Shown in pieces: positions 48,791 to 61,559 of a DNA stretch of 64,000 nt. The notes beneath the pieces were generated by a model. It was not told the DNA's origin, searched no databases, and saw only the letters and a list, made by a program, of their open reading frames with translations. The position numbers and the translations under genes were made by a program. The stretch comes from Burhinus oedicnemus (taxonomy: Eukaryota > Chordata > Aves > Charadriiformes > Burhinidae): the NCBI GenBank assembly GCA_008921705.1, contig VFFE01006975.1:397703-461702 (forward strand), written 5' to 3'. Position 1 is the stretch's first letter. Each line of letters begins with the position of its first letter.

Positions 48791-51700
48791 CACTGTGTAG
48801 CAGGAAAAATTATACTTGGTGGGGGGAAGGGAGGACAATGACGGAAATAAATTGTAATTGTCATAGGAAGCACATCAGTAGGAATAGAGAGAAATAGCTG
48901 TTCTGGGCTGGAATGAGAATCCGTGGTGTTGCTTCTGGCCATATGGGCTGCCTTAAAAAGCTGGACAACTCAGAATTACCTAAATTCATCCCGAATTCAT
49001 GCTAGAAGATTCTAGCAAAACCAGATTTCTGACCAGTGTGGTAGCAAGTGAAAAGGAAGTTAGCTGAATGCAGGGCAATTCATATTAGAAAGGACAATTT
49101 ATTAAATAGCCGTGGAAATAGCATGCAGTTGTATAAAGCAGTAGTGTATTTAAGATATATATTTGTATTGTATTCTGTTATGCACAGAAAGCTGCAAAGT
49201 GGTCTTCAGGAGGAAAGAAAGGAAAACTATTCAATGAAATGGTTCTAAAGTTTATTTTACCTTGACTGAAACAATATATTTTACCTGGTTTTAACTTGCA
49301 AAAGTGGTGAACAGCCTGCGCTGAAACTTTATGTAAAAGCTGAACTGTAGCAGAGAATTTCTGTCCCAATTGTTGTTTAAGAATTGAAAATGAAGTTTTA
49401 TCAGGAAAAATGTCAGTCAACCTTCTCTTTATGGATATTTGCTAAATCCCCCTATGTTCGTATGCTAAAGACAGTTGTAGTTGAGTTTAATTGCCAAATA
49501 CAAAAGTGAAAAGGATTGCATGAGGAAGTAAGCATGCCACACATATAGAAAAGGCCAAGGAAATACAGATTTATACAGCTCAAAATGAAAATATTTGCCA
49601 CTTCCCACTTAGCCAGGTCCCAGCTGGCTTGAAGCGAGTCACGTTCCTGCTGATAAAATGGTCCAAGAAGACAGTGTTATTGAGGATGTCATCTTCCCCT
49701 CCTCCAAATAATAACAATCAATTATTGAAAAGGATGAAAAATTACATGAAAAGAAATGGTGAAAAGGAAAAGTGCCAGAAAGGGAAAAGGCTTGGTTTCA
49801 TTTTGCTTTTTTGTTCCCGTAAGACACATCAAATGACATTCACACCATAACATACACCCCTAATAATGGCAATAATAGCAGCAATACTTCTTATTGCATA
49901 GAATACCTGTACGGAGATTACGTTCTTGGAGCTTCTTAGTGAAATACAATGATTTAAAAGGCTATAGTTCCTGCAAGACTAAAGCAAGGGACAATTAAAA
50001 CAAGTTCAATACACAAATTAAATCAGTGTGCCATTAAGGAAATCATTTTGAAATTTAAAGAAACACATGTATAATAATAGTGATATATGATTCTGCCAGG
50101 TTTTGTAGCTCTTTGCAGATTTGCCACCCAAATCAGAGGTAATCATATAATAACGTATATGTCAGCTCTGTTTTCCACTTAAACATTTTTATGTTTAAGG
50201 AGTTCCTACTGCGGTGATGTGTATGTCAGGGAGGTGAATATTAATTTTAAGAAGCGTGATGAAATTTAAAACTCGAGGACTCCCTTAATTTCCATAACCC
50301 TGCTTCTGCGACCAGTGCTGCGAGGAAAGAGGAAGGGTGGGAGCAGATTTCCACCTGACCTTCTTGGTACTCTTGAAGACGAGGAGTTACAGACAACTGC
50401 TGCCAGGCTGGGAGCGGGGACTGCCCCAGCCACCAAAGTCCAAAGGCTACAGAGAGGCAAAGCAGCACCGAACCCCAGGTGAATCTCCACGCAACCGGCA
50501 GCTTCTCCAGAGAGAGCCTGCACACTTGTGGTTTCTCTCAAAGAGATGCCACCACCTTGCTGAATTTAGAGGATTTGTTTAGATATGCTGTTCTGGAGCC
50601 AGGAATTCTGGAGAATTTTTTTAAACCCCAAGTGAGGTAGGGTAATCGCTGTTACAGCATTGTAAGGCTCAACAATTAGTCTTACGGCATTAATAAGAAA
50701 CATAAAGCTCTTAGCTTTTTAGCTTTCAGGCAAATAATTATCTTCCTTGTGCTGGAAGTTGATGATAACTGCAGGCATGGTTTAGAATTATTTTTCTTTT
50801 TTTTTAAGGAATAGTGTTTTTTAAAGGATTTTATTCACATAGGTCATAGAAATGAGCTTCCTCTTGAACAGACAGATTAACTTTTTTAAGATGACTTGTT
50901 TGCAATGAGTGCAAATACTCGTCCATGTTTAATTGTATTTTAAGAGCATCACATTAGCAATTGACTATGACATCTTTTCTAGCTCTTCCTACTAATTCAC
51001 AGGCTTTCATTAAAAAAATAAAACTCACACTTCGCTTTGAGCTCTAAACTCGCAAAATGCTTGTAAATTAGTGCTACAGGAATATCAGCATAAGAAATCA
51101 GTATCTACAGAGTATTTATTTGTAGAAATCTGTGTTTTTTAAAAACTAAACAAAAAAACACCCAAAGAAATCCCCTCTGGGCACTGGCTTTGTCCCTGTG
51201 GGTTAGAAATCTATGTATTTCGCTAGGTTTTATCTGCTTATTCTGGTGCAGGCTCCCGCGGCGAGGAGCAGAGGACGTGCTCTGGGTGCACACTGCGTGC
51301 TGCCGCGATGTTCCCAGATTGGGTTTCGACTGATGCGTGGGCTGGGGGAGCGGCAGCATTCCTCACAGCTGTGCATCTGGGACACAGCGGAGCTCTGCTC
51401 CAGCCCACTTGATAAGCTTTAGGATCAAATCCCACAATTTGTATTCAGGCAAACCTCCCATGCAGCTCGGCAGGTTTTCTGTCCTTCAAGAGAGAGGAGT
51501 AAAGACCCGAAGCCCCGAGAGCACCAAAAAGGAAACTTGCTTACGTTTCTTTTTCTTTTCCCTCCCCTTTCCCTGAACGACAATTGCTTTGAATTTTTCT
51601 TGACTCCAGCCACCAAAACCAAATCCAGCAGAGAGAAGCGATACTAAGCACAGTCCCAGAGAAAAGAAATGCTAGAGATAGAAAGCTTGAAAAAGTCATT

Positions 51701-52379
51701 AAAGCAGCTGATGTTTTCCCATATTTTTTATCTCCTTCTCATTAATTACTAGGAACAATTGCAATTGCCGTCACTTTGTGTCCCCAAAATTCCCTTATCC
51801 AATCATGCTAGTCCTGATCAAAAGCCAGTGAATCTCACAGTGGACGTAAGTCTTTTTTCTTCCCCATCACATAATGTCACCAAATCTTCCTGTCCTTATC
51901 ATGCTGTCAAAATATGTCACCAGGTAAGGAAAGCACATCCAAATTTGGGAAGCATCCGTTCTTCCTCCCTTGTTTCTTTTCTTCATGGATGATTCATCTC
52001 CTGTGGAAATTACAATTTCTTAACTATTGCATGGCAGGAGCAGCATGCCGGCAGGCAGCTCCTTCAGCAGGTCTCCAAAAATAGGTTGCCCCATATTCTG
52101 ACATATGGGCAATCTGCCACTGAATGTAAATCATGTTCTTGGGACACTGTGAACTTTGGTGGGTCGTGGCTACACCAAAGTGGATATAAACCCCATTGAG
52201 TTTGGTATTAGTGACAACATGGTAACAGCAGAAGAGAGCACAGTGCAGGCAAAATACCTGTGTTAAGCCAGACATTGGGAACTATTTTGAAGCCTGGCCT
52301 AATGTCTGGGTGCTCTGGGTCCTTTGCTGGATTTTTCACTCTGTTATAGCTCTAAGAGCTGCAGGTGCTGTCCGCATAA
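48791..52379. other. Anonymous sequence with two small GC-richer patches
   Basis: GC-richer patches at about 50270-50530 and 51240-51420 have several CpGs and overlapping frames on both strands, but neither carries a clear promoter motif. The remainder is AT-rich and unrecognised. Confidence 0.45.
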
Positions 52380-53180
52380 CTGAGTAGACATGCTTTTACG
52401 CTCTGCCACGCTATTTTAAATGCCTTAGCTATTCCATTTTAACGTAATGAGATGGGTACCGTGCATCTATTCGATGTCAATTGATTGCAGAAAGAGCATT
52501 CAGCTGAAGTTTAATTAGCATGTAACTGATAAGTCCAATTACTCTATAATGATTTGGAAATTACATGAGCTACATATTTTGTGATTGTAGCCTTATATAT
52601 AACACAAAACTTGTGAGGAAATTTTAGCTATTTAATGAACACTTTAAAAAAACTAGTCTGGGTTTAATCAGATATCAATTAGTTAGAAAAGGGAAATCTT
52701 AAATTAACATGTATTAACAGTGTTAATCGGCAGCAGCCTTCCCATTGAGTCACTGCATCATGGAAGCCCATTTCCATCACAGTGTGTAATGCAGCACAGA
52801 ATGTGCAGTCCGTACAATGCCTCTTATTGTGCTGAAATTTTGTAAGAAATTCAATTATTCCCTTATACTGGGGGTGTATCAGATACATAATTAATTCTGG
52901 CTTGTTTTAAAAGATGCCTACATAATTAGCAATGCATGGAATACATTATCTCTGGCATATTTTTAAAACCTTAGTAGTTCCCCTTTGAAACTAGCCCTTA
53001 CTCTTTAATTAACAGATAACGTATTGCAATATTAAATTTGAGATGTTGCCATTTTGGCAGCATTTGAAGTGATGTTGTTCATTATGGTTGCCATGGAGCG
53101 TACTTCATTTAATTTATGATCATGTGTCCTTATTGATGGAAGAATATCTTGGGGACAGCACCCACAATGTTACTTCAGAA
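52380..53180. promoter_or_regulatory. Candidate conserved non-coding element cluster (homeodomain-rich)
   Basis: An 800-base block unusually rich in TAAT/ATTA cores (GTTTAATTAGCATG near 52510, ATAATTAATTC near 52886, ACATAATTAGCAATGCAT near 52920, TCTTTAATTAACAG near 53002), with GTTGCCATGG at 53087-53096, a partial X-box. No simple repeat, mobile element or open frame explains it. This is the clearest enhancer-like texture in the window, but the evidence is motif density alone. Confidence 0.4.
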
Positions 53181-56100
53181 AAGCTGGTTTATATTTAAAT
53201 ACATGCTCTGGAAATCAGAGTGATGTGGGCAGTGGGAGTATTTTTACTGCACGTCTCTGGTATTGCATGGTTACTTCCCAATGAACTGTGCAAGAACTCG
53301 TTTTAATCTTTCTGGTGTCAGGGGGGGAACTTTTGGGAAGGAATTGGAACCTAGCTTTCAAAAACATTTAGCAGAGAAAGAAAGTTACCTGAGAGAATTA
53401 AGGACACAAAGGTTAGGTGCTTTCAGTAAATTGTCATCTGAAGGAGTATGACTCTTCCCATTAAACTGTGCAGGGATCCTAGCTAGACTGGTCATTCAAG
53501 TTAGATGCTAAATTGCCTAAAGTTAGAGGTTGCTAATAATCACCAGCATGCTCAGAATTGTCCAAATATAAGTATAATCTGGAAGGAAGACAGCCTAACA
53601 TGCCTTTCCTTGAATAAGTTGATACAAACCACAAAAAACTGCAGAGAAAAATAATGATTGTTGAATTTTCTCATTAAAATAATAAAAAAGGAAAGGCTTT
53701 AATTTCCTTCTGCTAGATTTCTCCTAGTCTTTTAATGTGACATGACTCCTACTGGTTTTGGTCCATCAAAACACTCTTAAAATACAACAATATCAAAAGA
53801 GTCTGCGTTTATTCATGGTGGAAGGAGGGAGGGGGAAGGTTACAGACCTATTGTTTCTCTGTTTACTCACAACCAAAGGATTTTTTATTGTTTGGATGTA
53901 TTTGGGTACCAGATGGCAGATTGATTTCAAAGTTGTCAAGCAGATTAAATGAAGTAAAGATCCTAAATCCATTTGAGGGCCCGATGATCCTGCTTAGCAA
54001 AGATGCCAATGATCTCACCCAAAGTTGGGCATTTGGTACTTGAGAAAATAAAACAGGCTTGTAAGTCCAAATGTTAACTTAGTTTTAAAACTTCATATAT
54101 AGAAAAAGAATTGTTAGGATCTTCTGAAACAAAGGAGGAGCCAAAACAATGTGTCCTCTGCTGAAATATTTTCCTTGGTTTTCTGTGACGAAGACTTTTG
54201 ATCTGGAATCCAGGAATACCAAGTCTCTCCTTCTTTGCCTTCTCTCTCTGAGCTTCCTAGAGAACATTGCTCTTGTTATGTGAACAGAGGGTGCCAATAC
54301 CACAGGGTCCCAATCTAAACCAGTTCATTCCCCTAGGCACGTCAGGAATATAAATAATTAATCACAGAAGTATGGGAAGGATGAAATGATTCGTACACTC
54401 GAAGTGCAGAAAAGCAAAAGACAAACTGCTTCCACCCATTACCTCCACCTCAATTAACACTGCTGATCTTGCCCAGAATTCATTTGCAACTGAGTGATCA
54501 CAGCTGTTGAATAGTGCTGCACGCTTGAAGTAGCGTAAGGTATTGGCCTTGGGTGATATCAATATGGTTATTAGAAATGTCTAGAAAGCAACGTAATTCC
54601 AGTTGGCTTTTTGGCTGCCTTTAGTATAGCAGAATCATATCATGAAGTCAGCTGGTGATGCTAACAGTGGTCAGATGCATTGCTGTCCTGCTGTCTAACC
54701 CTGGCCTTAATGGAGCAAGACTGTGTGATCAGAAAATGCTGCCTAATGGTTGTTGTAATACCTACTTTTGCTGATAACAATTTATAGCTATGCACAGACC
54801 TGGCATAAAAGAGGCCATGGGGAACATTAGGTCTACACAGAAAGGGATCTTCTCATTGTTTTATGTGTTGACCTGGTATTCCAGAAGAGATAACGCTGTT
54901 TTGTGGAGTTGGTTATTTTCAGTTATTTTTTCTATTGCTCCAGTAAAATTTTCCAGGATGTTGAAACACAGTAGAAACAAATGGAAAAAATTCAGGCTGA
55001 AGTCAATTTTTTTCAAGTGGAAATAAGCATAGATATGTTCTAAGTAATCCTTATTTCAGCATAGACTCTTTGACCAAAAAAACCCCCCAAAACTAAACCC
55101 AACCAAACAAAAACTATTGAAATGGATTTGCGCTGTAGGAACATTTTGTGGAGTGCATAGATTTGTGTATGTATGTGTTAGTGTTCTAGCTCCGAACTCC
55201 TTGGGTCTGGTTGGTCTGCAAGAAACAAGACAGGGACTGAACAGCCTAATGATGCTTTAAAACATTTGTGCCTTTCCCCAAGCCTTACCTCAGCATGGCA
55301 ATCTGAGAGGCTGCGTGAGAGACCTTGCTTCACTTGCGGTGGTGGGATTTGAGCTGTGTTGATAGCTCAACCTGCAGGGCTGGCTTTACTCTGACAAAGC
55401 TATGCCACCTCAAGGCACTTTGGGAGGGACTGCAGAAGGCATCATTTCTCCCCTTTTTCATTACTAAAAACAAGGCAAAGTGGTGAGAGATCTGTGAGCG
55501 TGGCTTTAATGAGCTGCAAACATAGCACAATGATTCAATATGAGCCAGAAATTAGTCAGGCTGAGTAGCAAAATGACACTTTCTTTTAAAAACATCACAA
55601 AAGCATACTGTAATTTTGTATAATTACTGATCAATTGCCATTGATTTATGCCTCTCATTTGCCATCAAAAGACCAACTAGAGTTTAGCCTGAGCACCAAA
55701 CAGCAACTGGATGCCTTTCTAATAGGATTTACTAAATAATTATGCAAGGTGCACCTGGACTTCAGGATCATAGAGACTTCTGAAATAGGAAATTGTAGCG
55801 TAAGAGCATGAGTTTTTTAAAAACTCATTTCTCCTGAAAAGGAATATGTTTTCTCCAGTGGAGCAAGTCTTGTCCTTTGCTAACACACTGACTCATATTT
55901 ATGCTGTTGCAAAGGGTCCAGACTAGTCCCACCGAGTTTTGGCATTTAACTGAAGACTCTGAGCTAAGACCCTAACTATTGTAGGCTCCTTCATTCACTA
56001 AAAATAAGGGAGATGCCTTCACTGGTGGTCTAATGCATTATGAATGTAAATCTATTCATTCCTGACTGCTGTCACAGGCACTGACTTTTTCAGTCTAATT

Positions 56101-56934
56101 TTTTGCTGCTTTTATGACTGGTAGTTGATTCAACACTACCTGGACTCTATTTTGAATAATAGTCAGGCATGCTGTGAGGACTAGGACGGAGCTCCTGTCC
56201 AGCTGATGGTCAGCGCTGGCTCCTGCCCACCCCACAGCTGGTACCTGGGTCTGTGGGCTCCATTGCTGAGCTGCTGCTGCAGGCTCCAGCTGGGACAGGA
56301 CTGTGGGTCTCTACAGGGAGAATAACAATTCCCTGGGCAAAATAAAAGCTCTGTCTGGCACTATTGTGGCCAAACGTGTCCACTGATGAGGAGATGAGTA
56401 ATACGTTCAGAGCCTGACCTTTTAGTAGTTTTGTGGAATAATTTAAATCAGTATTACTGCATGAAAAATTATAATTTCTGTCATCTGACACAACGTTCTG
56501 GGGGAAAAATTGCCTCTCTGAGGAGCGTGAAATATGAAATGGAAACAGCAAAAGCTCAGCTTTCCTTTCTGCTTGCTCCCTTGACAGTGAAAGGAGACCA
56601 AAACCTCAAGAGAGATGACAGTATGAATTTTGAGACACCACCTGTATTTTCAAGTGCCATCAGCCTGTGTGTGTGTCTGGATGTGTACAGGCACATGAGG
56701 TCTGTGTGTGCCACTGCCCTCAAACAGTGTGTGAAGAAGATGCTTGCATGCACTTTTTCTCCCTTCCAGCTGAGATAGTGGAGTTTTTAATTGATTGTTA
56801 TGAGGGCAGAATTTAAATAAAATTGAAAAGCCAGCAATACCACACTGTGTGCTATTGATTTACAGTTTCCTCTTTGAGCAGAAAGTGGCAGGTTACAGGG
56901 CAGAGAAGTACTATGAGAGAAGGCAAAATGATAA
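53181..56934. other. Anonymous non-coding sequence
   Basis: Contains an A/C-rich tract at 55076-55114 and a small GC-rich rise at 56170-56300. The longest frames (113 and 115 codons at 56210-56778) lie on opposite strands and overlap. No gene was recognised. Confidence 0.5.
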
Positions 56935-57160
56935 AAAAGGATTAGAGAGAAAGGGGGAGAAAGAAGGTTAAAAAGAGCACCTATAGAAGAGGGAGAGACA
57001 CTACAGGGAATGGGGCTTGCGGGAAAAGGGCATCTCCAAGAATCCTTGGAAAAAATCTGTGGGTAGGGTAATAAAAGGAAAGGAAACATCAATCTAAGGA
57101 GAGGGTAGGCAAGTCAATAGAGGGGCAAAAAAAGAGGTAGAGAACAGGAGGTGAACCACT
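56935..57160 (+). repeat. Purine-rich strand-asymmetric block
   Basis: Roughly three quarters of bases on the plus strand are A or G, with repeated AGAGAGAAAGGGGGAG-like runs. Not a clean microsatellite, so it is diffuse. The basis is base composition only. Confidence 0.6.
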
Positions 57161-58449
57161 TTTCCTCAGTGGTGAAATCTTGAATCACTCTTGGCTTTCC
57201 TACGCTGTTTGCCATATTGGGCTGCTCTTCTCCAGCACGGCTGGTGGAGGCTGCTCTTGCTTAGCACCAGTTGGGTGCACTGGGCTGCTCAGCTGGACCA
57301 GTGACAGGTCCTACCCCCTTTCCTGATGAGTGTTCCTGGTAAGTCTTTTCCAGGACTTGGAAAGTTAAATCTCTAAGGGCAATCAAATAATCAAAGTCAG
57401 TAGCCAGGAATACTACATGGTAAACGCATAGCCAGTTACAATGTAAGTCAAATAGACTAATTAATAAAATGTTCTGAAAGATAAAAGGAACAGCCTATGA
57501 TATGTATTTAGACCTGTAGTCCAGGGTCTCATCTTTGGAAAAACAGCACTTCTGGGATATTTTGGCTAAAAGATGATGGAGGGCCAGGGTTAAGCCAAAT
57601 GAACTTTCTTACAAGGCATATCGGAAGTTAGAGAGGCGGGGAGTGATTCATCATTCAGAATTCTCAGAATAGATTTGCTAAATTTACAAATTCCACGTTA
57701 ATTCTGATTCTCTTCTCCAGCCTTGACTGGCAACAGCTGTTTACTTTGTTCTACTTTACTCCTTGGCTTCATAGTTTTCCCATCAAAATGTACCTGTTCG
57801 TGTTTGGAAGACGATGGTGGGAAGGGGTTCGGTCAGTACAGTAGTGAAGGAAAGCAAGAGACTATTTGTTGCTTTGTTTCATTTTCCACTGCCCATTTTC
57901 TGTAATTACTGTAGCAAAGACTATTTGTAGGCATATTTCTGGAAAGAACAAAGTTTTGATGATTGCAGGATATTTAGGCAAAGCAAACTTGCATTTCTTT
58001 GAGAAGCTGGTTCTTTGCCCACTTTTTAACACAAAGCCACAGAGCACTGTGACCTCGTTGGTCAATCAAGCAAAACAAATTGAATTTGAAGTAATTAATA
58101 CTTGCCACAATGTGTTTGGGAATATGCTAACAACCGAGAACTATTTGCAAAGAATTAGTTCAATTAATTAAACAGACAAAGATGAAACTAATCAGATAAA
58201 TTATTCCTTTTGTCCAGGTCTAATAATAAATACCAGTGACAGGTTTCTTTTGGCTGTTTCACTGCTGATGCCTTCATTGATGAGTCTTGCCTCCTCAAGT
58301 AAGCAAACAAAAGCATAAAATGTAGCATTCTTATGGTATTTTTATTCTTTTTTGATTTGGAAGTTGGGGTACCATCTCCTGTCTTGAACGTCTACGTTTT
58401 AGAAGGAGTGAGAATTAACTAATGTCAAGTGATTGGACATCTAGTAACC
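57161..58449. other. Anonymous non-coding sequence
   Basis: A 101-codon plus frame at 57866-58171 has no recognised homology. Nothing else was identified. Confidence 0.5.
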
Positions 58450-58720
58450 AGAACGATGAGAAGAACTGGGGCTGCCCAACCTCTGGAGAAGGGGAGATGC
58501 ACCAAGATTACAAAAAAAAACAGTGGAGAAGGATGAACTCTTTTGTATGTTTGCTTGGGCTAGGATGAATTACCGTGGAAAAAAATAACACTGAGAATTT
58601 ATAAAAAAATAATCTAACTGGAAGGTTAATTAAACCTGGAGGGGATCGTTTATAATCTCCACCCCCGGAGTGTTTTAAGAATGGCCTAGGCATGACTTTA
58701 AGTCTAATGTATTCCACCTT
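58450..58720 (+). mobile_element. Old, decayed CR1 remnant, plus strand
   Basis: GATGAGAAGAACTGGGGCTG followed by CCCAACCTCTGGAGAAGG resembles the CR1 segment that reads GAACTGGGGCTGTTCAGCCT and GGAGAAGAGAAGG. Further right, CCACCCCCGGAGTGTTTTAAGAA resembles CCATCCCTGGAGGTGTTCAAGAA in the same order. The material between is poorly conserved and interrupted by A runs. Boundaries are approximate. Confidence 0.45.
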
Positions 58721-60400
58721 GGAACATGGGGAATAGGTAACATGACCTTTATCCATGTTACTGCCATGTCTGTGATTCAGTTACAGGTTGTGTGGGAAAG
58801 TAAAAATTTAAACAGTGGGAATGTGTGGTTTTGCCCATAATATCTAAGGATTGAAAGTCATTTGAGCATCACCTACTTAAAACTGATATAAACAAAACAG
58901 AGGTGTTTGGGGTTTTGGGGGGAGGAGGAGGTAGCTGCACTGCTTTGTACACAGACTTTGAATAGAGCTTTCCTTGTTTTAGTGGAGTTACATATCTTTT
59001 ATCCATGAACCAAGTTTAGCTGTCTCAAAATCCCCCTATGTTAATACATCTCAGCTGTAATGAGAGAAAGAGGCAAGTGAAGACAGAGATGAAGGATGCT
59101 CATTTCTGTACCTAGAACTGCAATAATCCATGACTTGTAAAACAAAACCACAAGGTTTTGGGTGGGGGGATCTGCCATGCTTTCCTCACTGTGGATTACA
59201 GGCTGCTTCATCAATGAAAGGTCACTGTCAGTCATGCTGCAGCTGACCTCCATGCATCGAGTGCTTCTGACGTACCACCACTTTCAAGTGACTTTTCCCT
59301 TCTGTATCATCATTCTCATTTGGCAGTGCCCAGGTTGAGCTTTTTGGTTATTTTGAGGAGCCACTCCCTTACCTAGGAGCCTCTTTTATTACAGATGTAC
59401 ATATGATTTCTCAGGGTTGTCTCCAGTGGTGTTTGAGGGTGTCTCAGGAACGATTCTTGCTTGGGTTGCAAGATAGTGACACAAAGCTGAATGGTACCAT
59501 AATGTACCCAAGACAAGTTTTTGAGACACCATGTTATCACAACCAGAACTAACTCCAGAGACCATTATATGCATTTATTATACAGTACTAAAGTATGAAA
59601 GACTCAATTAAAGTTTATTTGATATAAAATTAACACTCCTTTCTTCCTCTTCACTGTGCTGATTACGTTAAAACAGAACAATGAGGCAGCTGCAGTGGAA
59701 CAGTATCAGAGAAATTTCTGTCAGCATTTACTATAGGCGAAATTATAAGGCAAGGTTTTCTCAGCCAGTTCAGTGAGCCAACTGGCTGCACATGTTGCAA
59801 ATGCTTTTTTATACTATCATGAACTGCAAAAAGAATACATTGAAATTTTCTCCCTTTTTGAAAAGTAAGAGAATGGTGCAAACACAGGAAAAATTACCTT
59901 ATTCAGCTCTTGCATTGTCCTTCTCCTCCACAGCTTTCCAGGGCTCTGATCCAGCGAAGCCCTTCAGTGCTCGTACAACTCTAAGCACCTACGCAGTCCC
60001 TTTGAAGTTACTGTGACTCTCTTTTAAAAAGCACAGTTAAACACATGTCTCACTTGAACTTTAGTTTGATTTGAATGTCGGAATTTTCCGAAGGAAAATA
60101 CTGTGTTTTACAATTAATTCAATTCATATGATTTTAGTATATAGGGAAAACTGAATGGGAATGATCCCCTTGGAAAACCAGTCAATGAAAGTCAGTCACA
60201 GGGACTGTGTTTCTTTTACTTTTTTTAATAGTAGAATAAAACTTCTCTAGACTGGGTTACTTTTTCAGGGTCCTTTGGTGTAATTTCTCTAGAAGCTTTT
60301 TGGATCTACTCCCATTAAATTTTATATTCTTCTATTCCATGAGAGCGAAAAATAATATTTTGAATGACAAGTCTGTTGAAACTCTCATTTTTTTTATCAC
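58721..60400. other. Anonymous non-coding sequence
   Basis: No recognised gene, RNA or repeat family. A G-rich tract lies near 58909-58930. Confidence 0.5.
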
Positions 60401-60428
60401 AAGGATTTTTTAAAAGAAAAAAATCCTT
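60401..60428. repeat. 11-bp inverted repeat (A/T-rich hairpin)
   Basis: AAGGATTTTTT (60401-60411) pairs exactly with AAAAAATCCTT (60418-60428) over a 6-base loop. It might be a chance palindrome in AT-rich DNA. Confidence 0.5.
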
Positions 60429-60949
60429 CAATCTATTTTTTTCCTCTATGATGGAGTTGGAATAAGAATAGTAATTTGGCAATGTAAATTTGCATAGAAA
60501 TATGCTGCCTAAGAACCCATTTATTACACCAGTTATAACTCAAGCAGAAATGAAATGGCCCAAAGGTAGTGCAGAGTTGATGGCAGAATAAAAATGTGCA
60601 TGTAACTTTCTATGGGCTTAAGTTTGTTGACTTTGTGATTATTTTCATTTAACATGTCTCCAGATGAATATTAACTTTTTTTGCTGGATGTTTACTTCTG
60701 GCTCACTTGTACTGAAATAAAAAAAGTGGGTGCTCTGATTGACATTTGGTTTAATTTAATTGCAGCCTTTCTATTCCTCGCTGAATACAACTTTATGGTT
60801 TTTTTTTTTAAGGGTGGTTTCGTTTTTTCTATTTTCCAGTGACTCAGTAGGGATATTCCTACACCAAAAGCAATCACACATTGTAGGTAGCTATATGTGG
60901 GTAATTTTTCTTCCTTTGCGATAGTGGACATGTACTGCTTTCACCTGAT
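60429..60949. other. Anonymous non-coding sequence
   Basis: AT-rich, with an exact octamer ATTTGCAT at 60488-60495. No gene was recognised. Confidence 0.5.
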
Positions 60950-61537
60950 GACTCCTCCCCACCTGGGAAGGGGGAATCAGGAAGAAAACCGGGAAACCCA
61001 AGGGCTGAAATATAAACAGATTTAATAGAATAAGACTAAATAATTAACAGTAATAAGACTAAAGAACCAATAGTGATCCCAATACCAATCTAAAAATATA
61101 CAAGGATTATACTCAGCCAACTATATCAGTAGTAAGCTGTGCACTCCCAGCAGTGGACCCCAAATGTCGGACACTGCGAGCGCTACGGCTTCAGGAGGAA
61201 GGGAAGGGCTCAGGGGTTCGGCACTGGGGCAAGGAGTTCTCTGGATCGCAGCCATCAAGGGATAGCTCCCCTCCTCAGCAAACTTTCTAATTTCTATTGA
61301 ATGTGCCATTCACAGTATGAAATAATCCTGTTGGCCAGCTTGGGTCAAGTGCCTGCGTCTCGCTCCTTCACATCCCTGCACCTGGCGAGCTTGAAAACAC
61401 AGAGACCTTGAAACCCACAAGCCATAGCTGGCTATAAAGTAAATATTTTCACAAATTCAGACACTAGAGTCTTCTAAAAGTACAATTTTCCCAAGCATTA
61501 GAAAAGAAATTAGTCCTGTGTCGCTCAAACGAGGACA
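60950..61537 (-). mobile_element. Diverged avian endogenous-retrovirus solo LTR, minus strand
   Basis: Several blocks in order match an abundant avian LTR I know from its sequence pattern. Read on the minus strand, the LTR starts at 61537 with TGTCCTCGTTTGAGCG, corresponding to the family start TGTGCTGGTTTTGGCTG. Further in, the plus-strand reading GTTGGCCAGCTTGGGTCA (near 61330) corresponds to TTTGGCCAGTTTGGGTCA, and the left part GGGAATCAGGAAGAAAACCG and ACAGATTTAATAGAATA match the family's other end. The left boundary is uncertain (about 60930-60965). No internal retroviral genes lie on either side, so it appears to be a solo LTR. A target-site duplication was not found. Divergence is high, so the insertion is old. 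Class assignment (ERVL-like) is from memory. Confidence 0.7.
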
Positions 61538-61559
61538 CTACTTTTCTGGTCTCCTACTC

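Noticed and set aside
60401..60428. Rho-independent-terminator-like hairpin
   Set aside because: The shape resembles a bacterial terminator, but the context is vertebrate and the stem is almost entirely A/T, so the interpretation does not apply.
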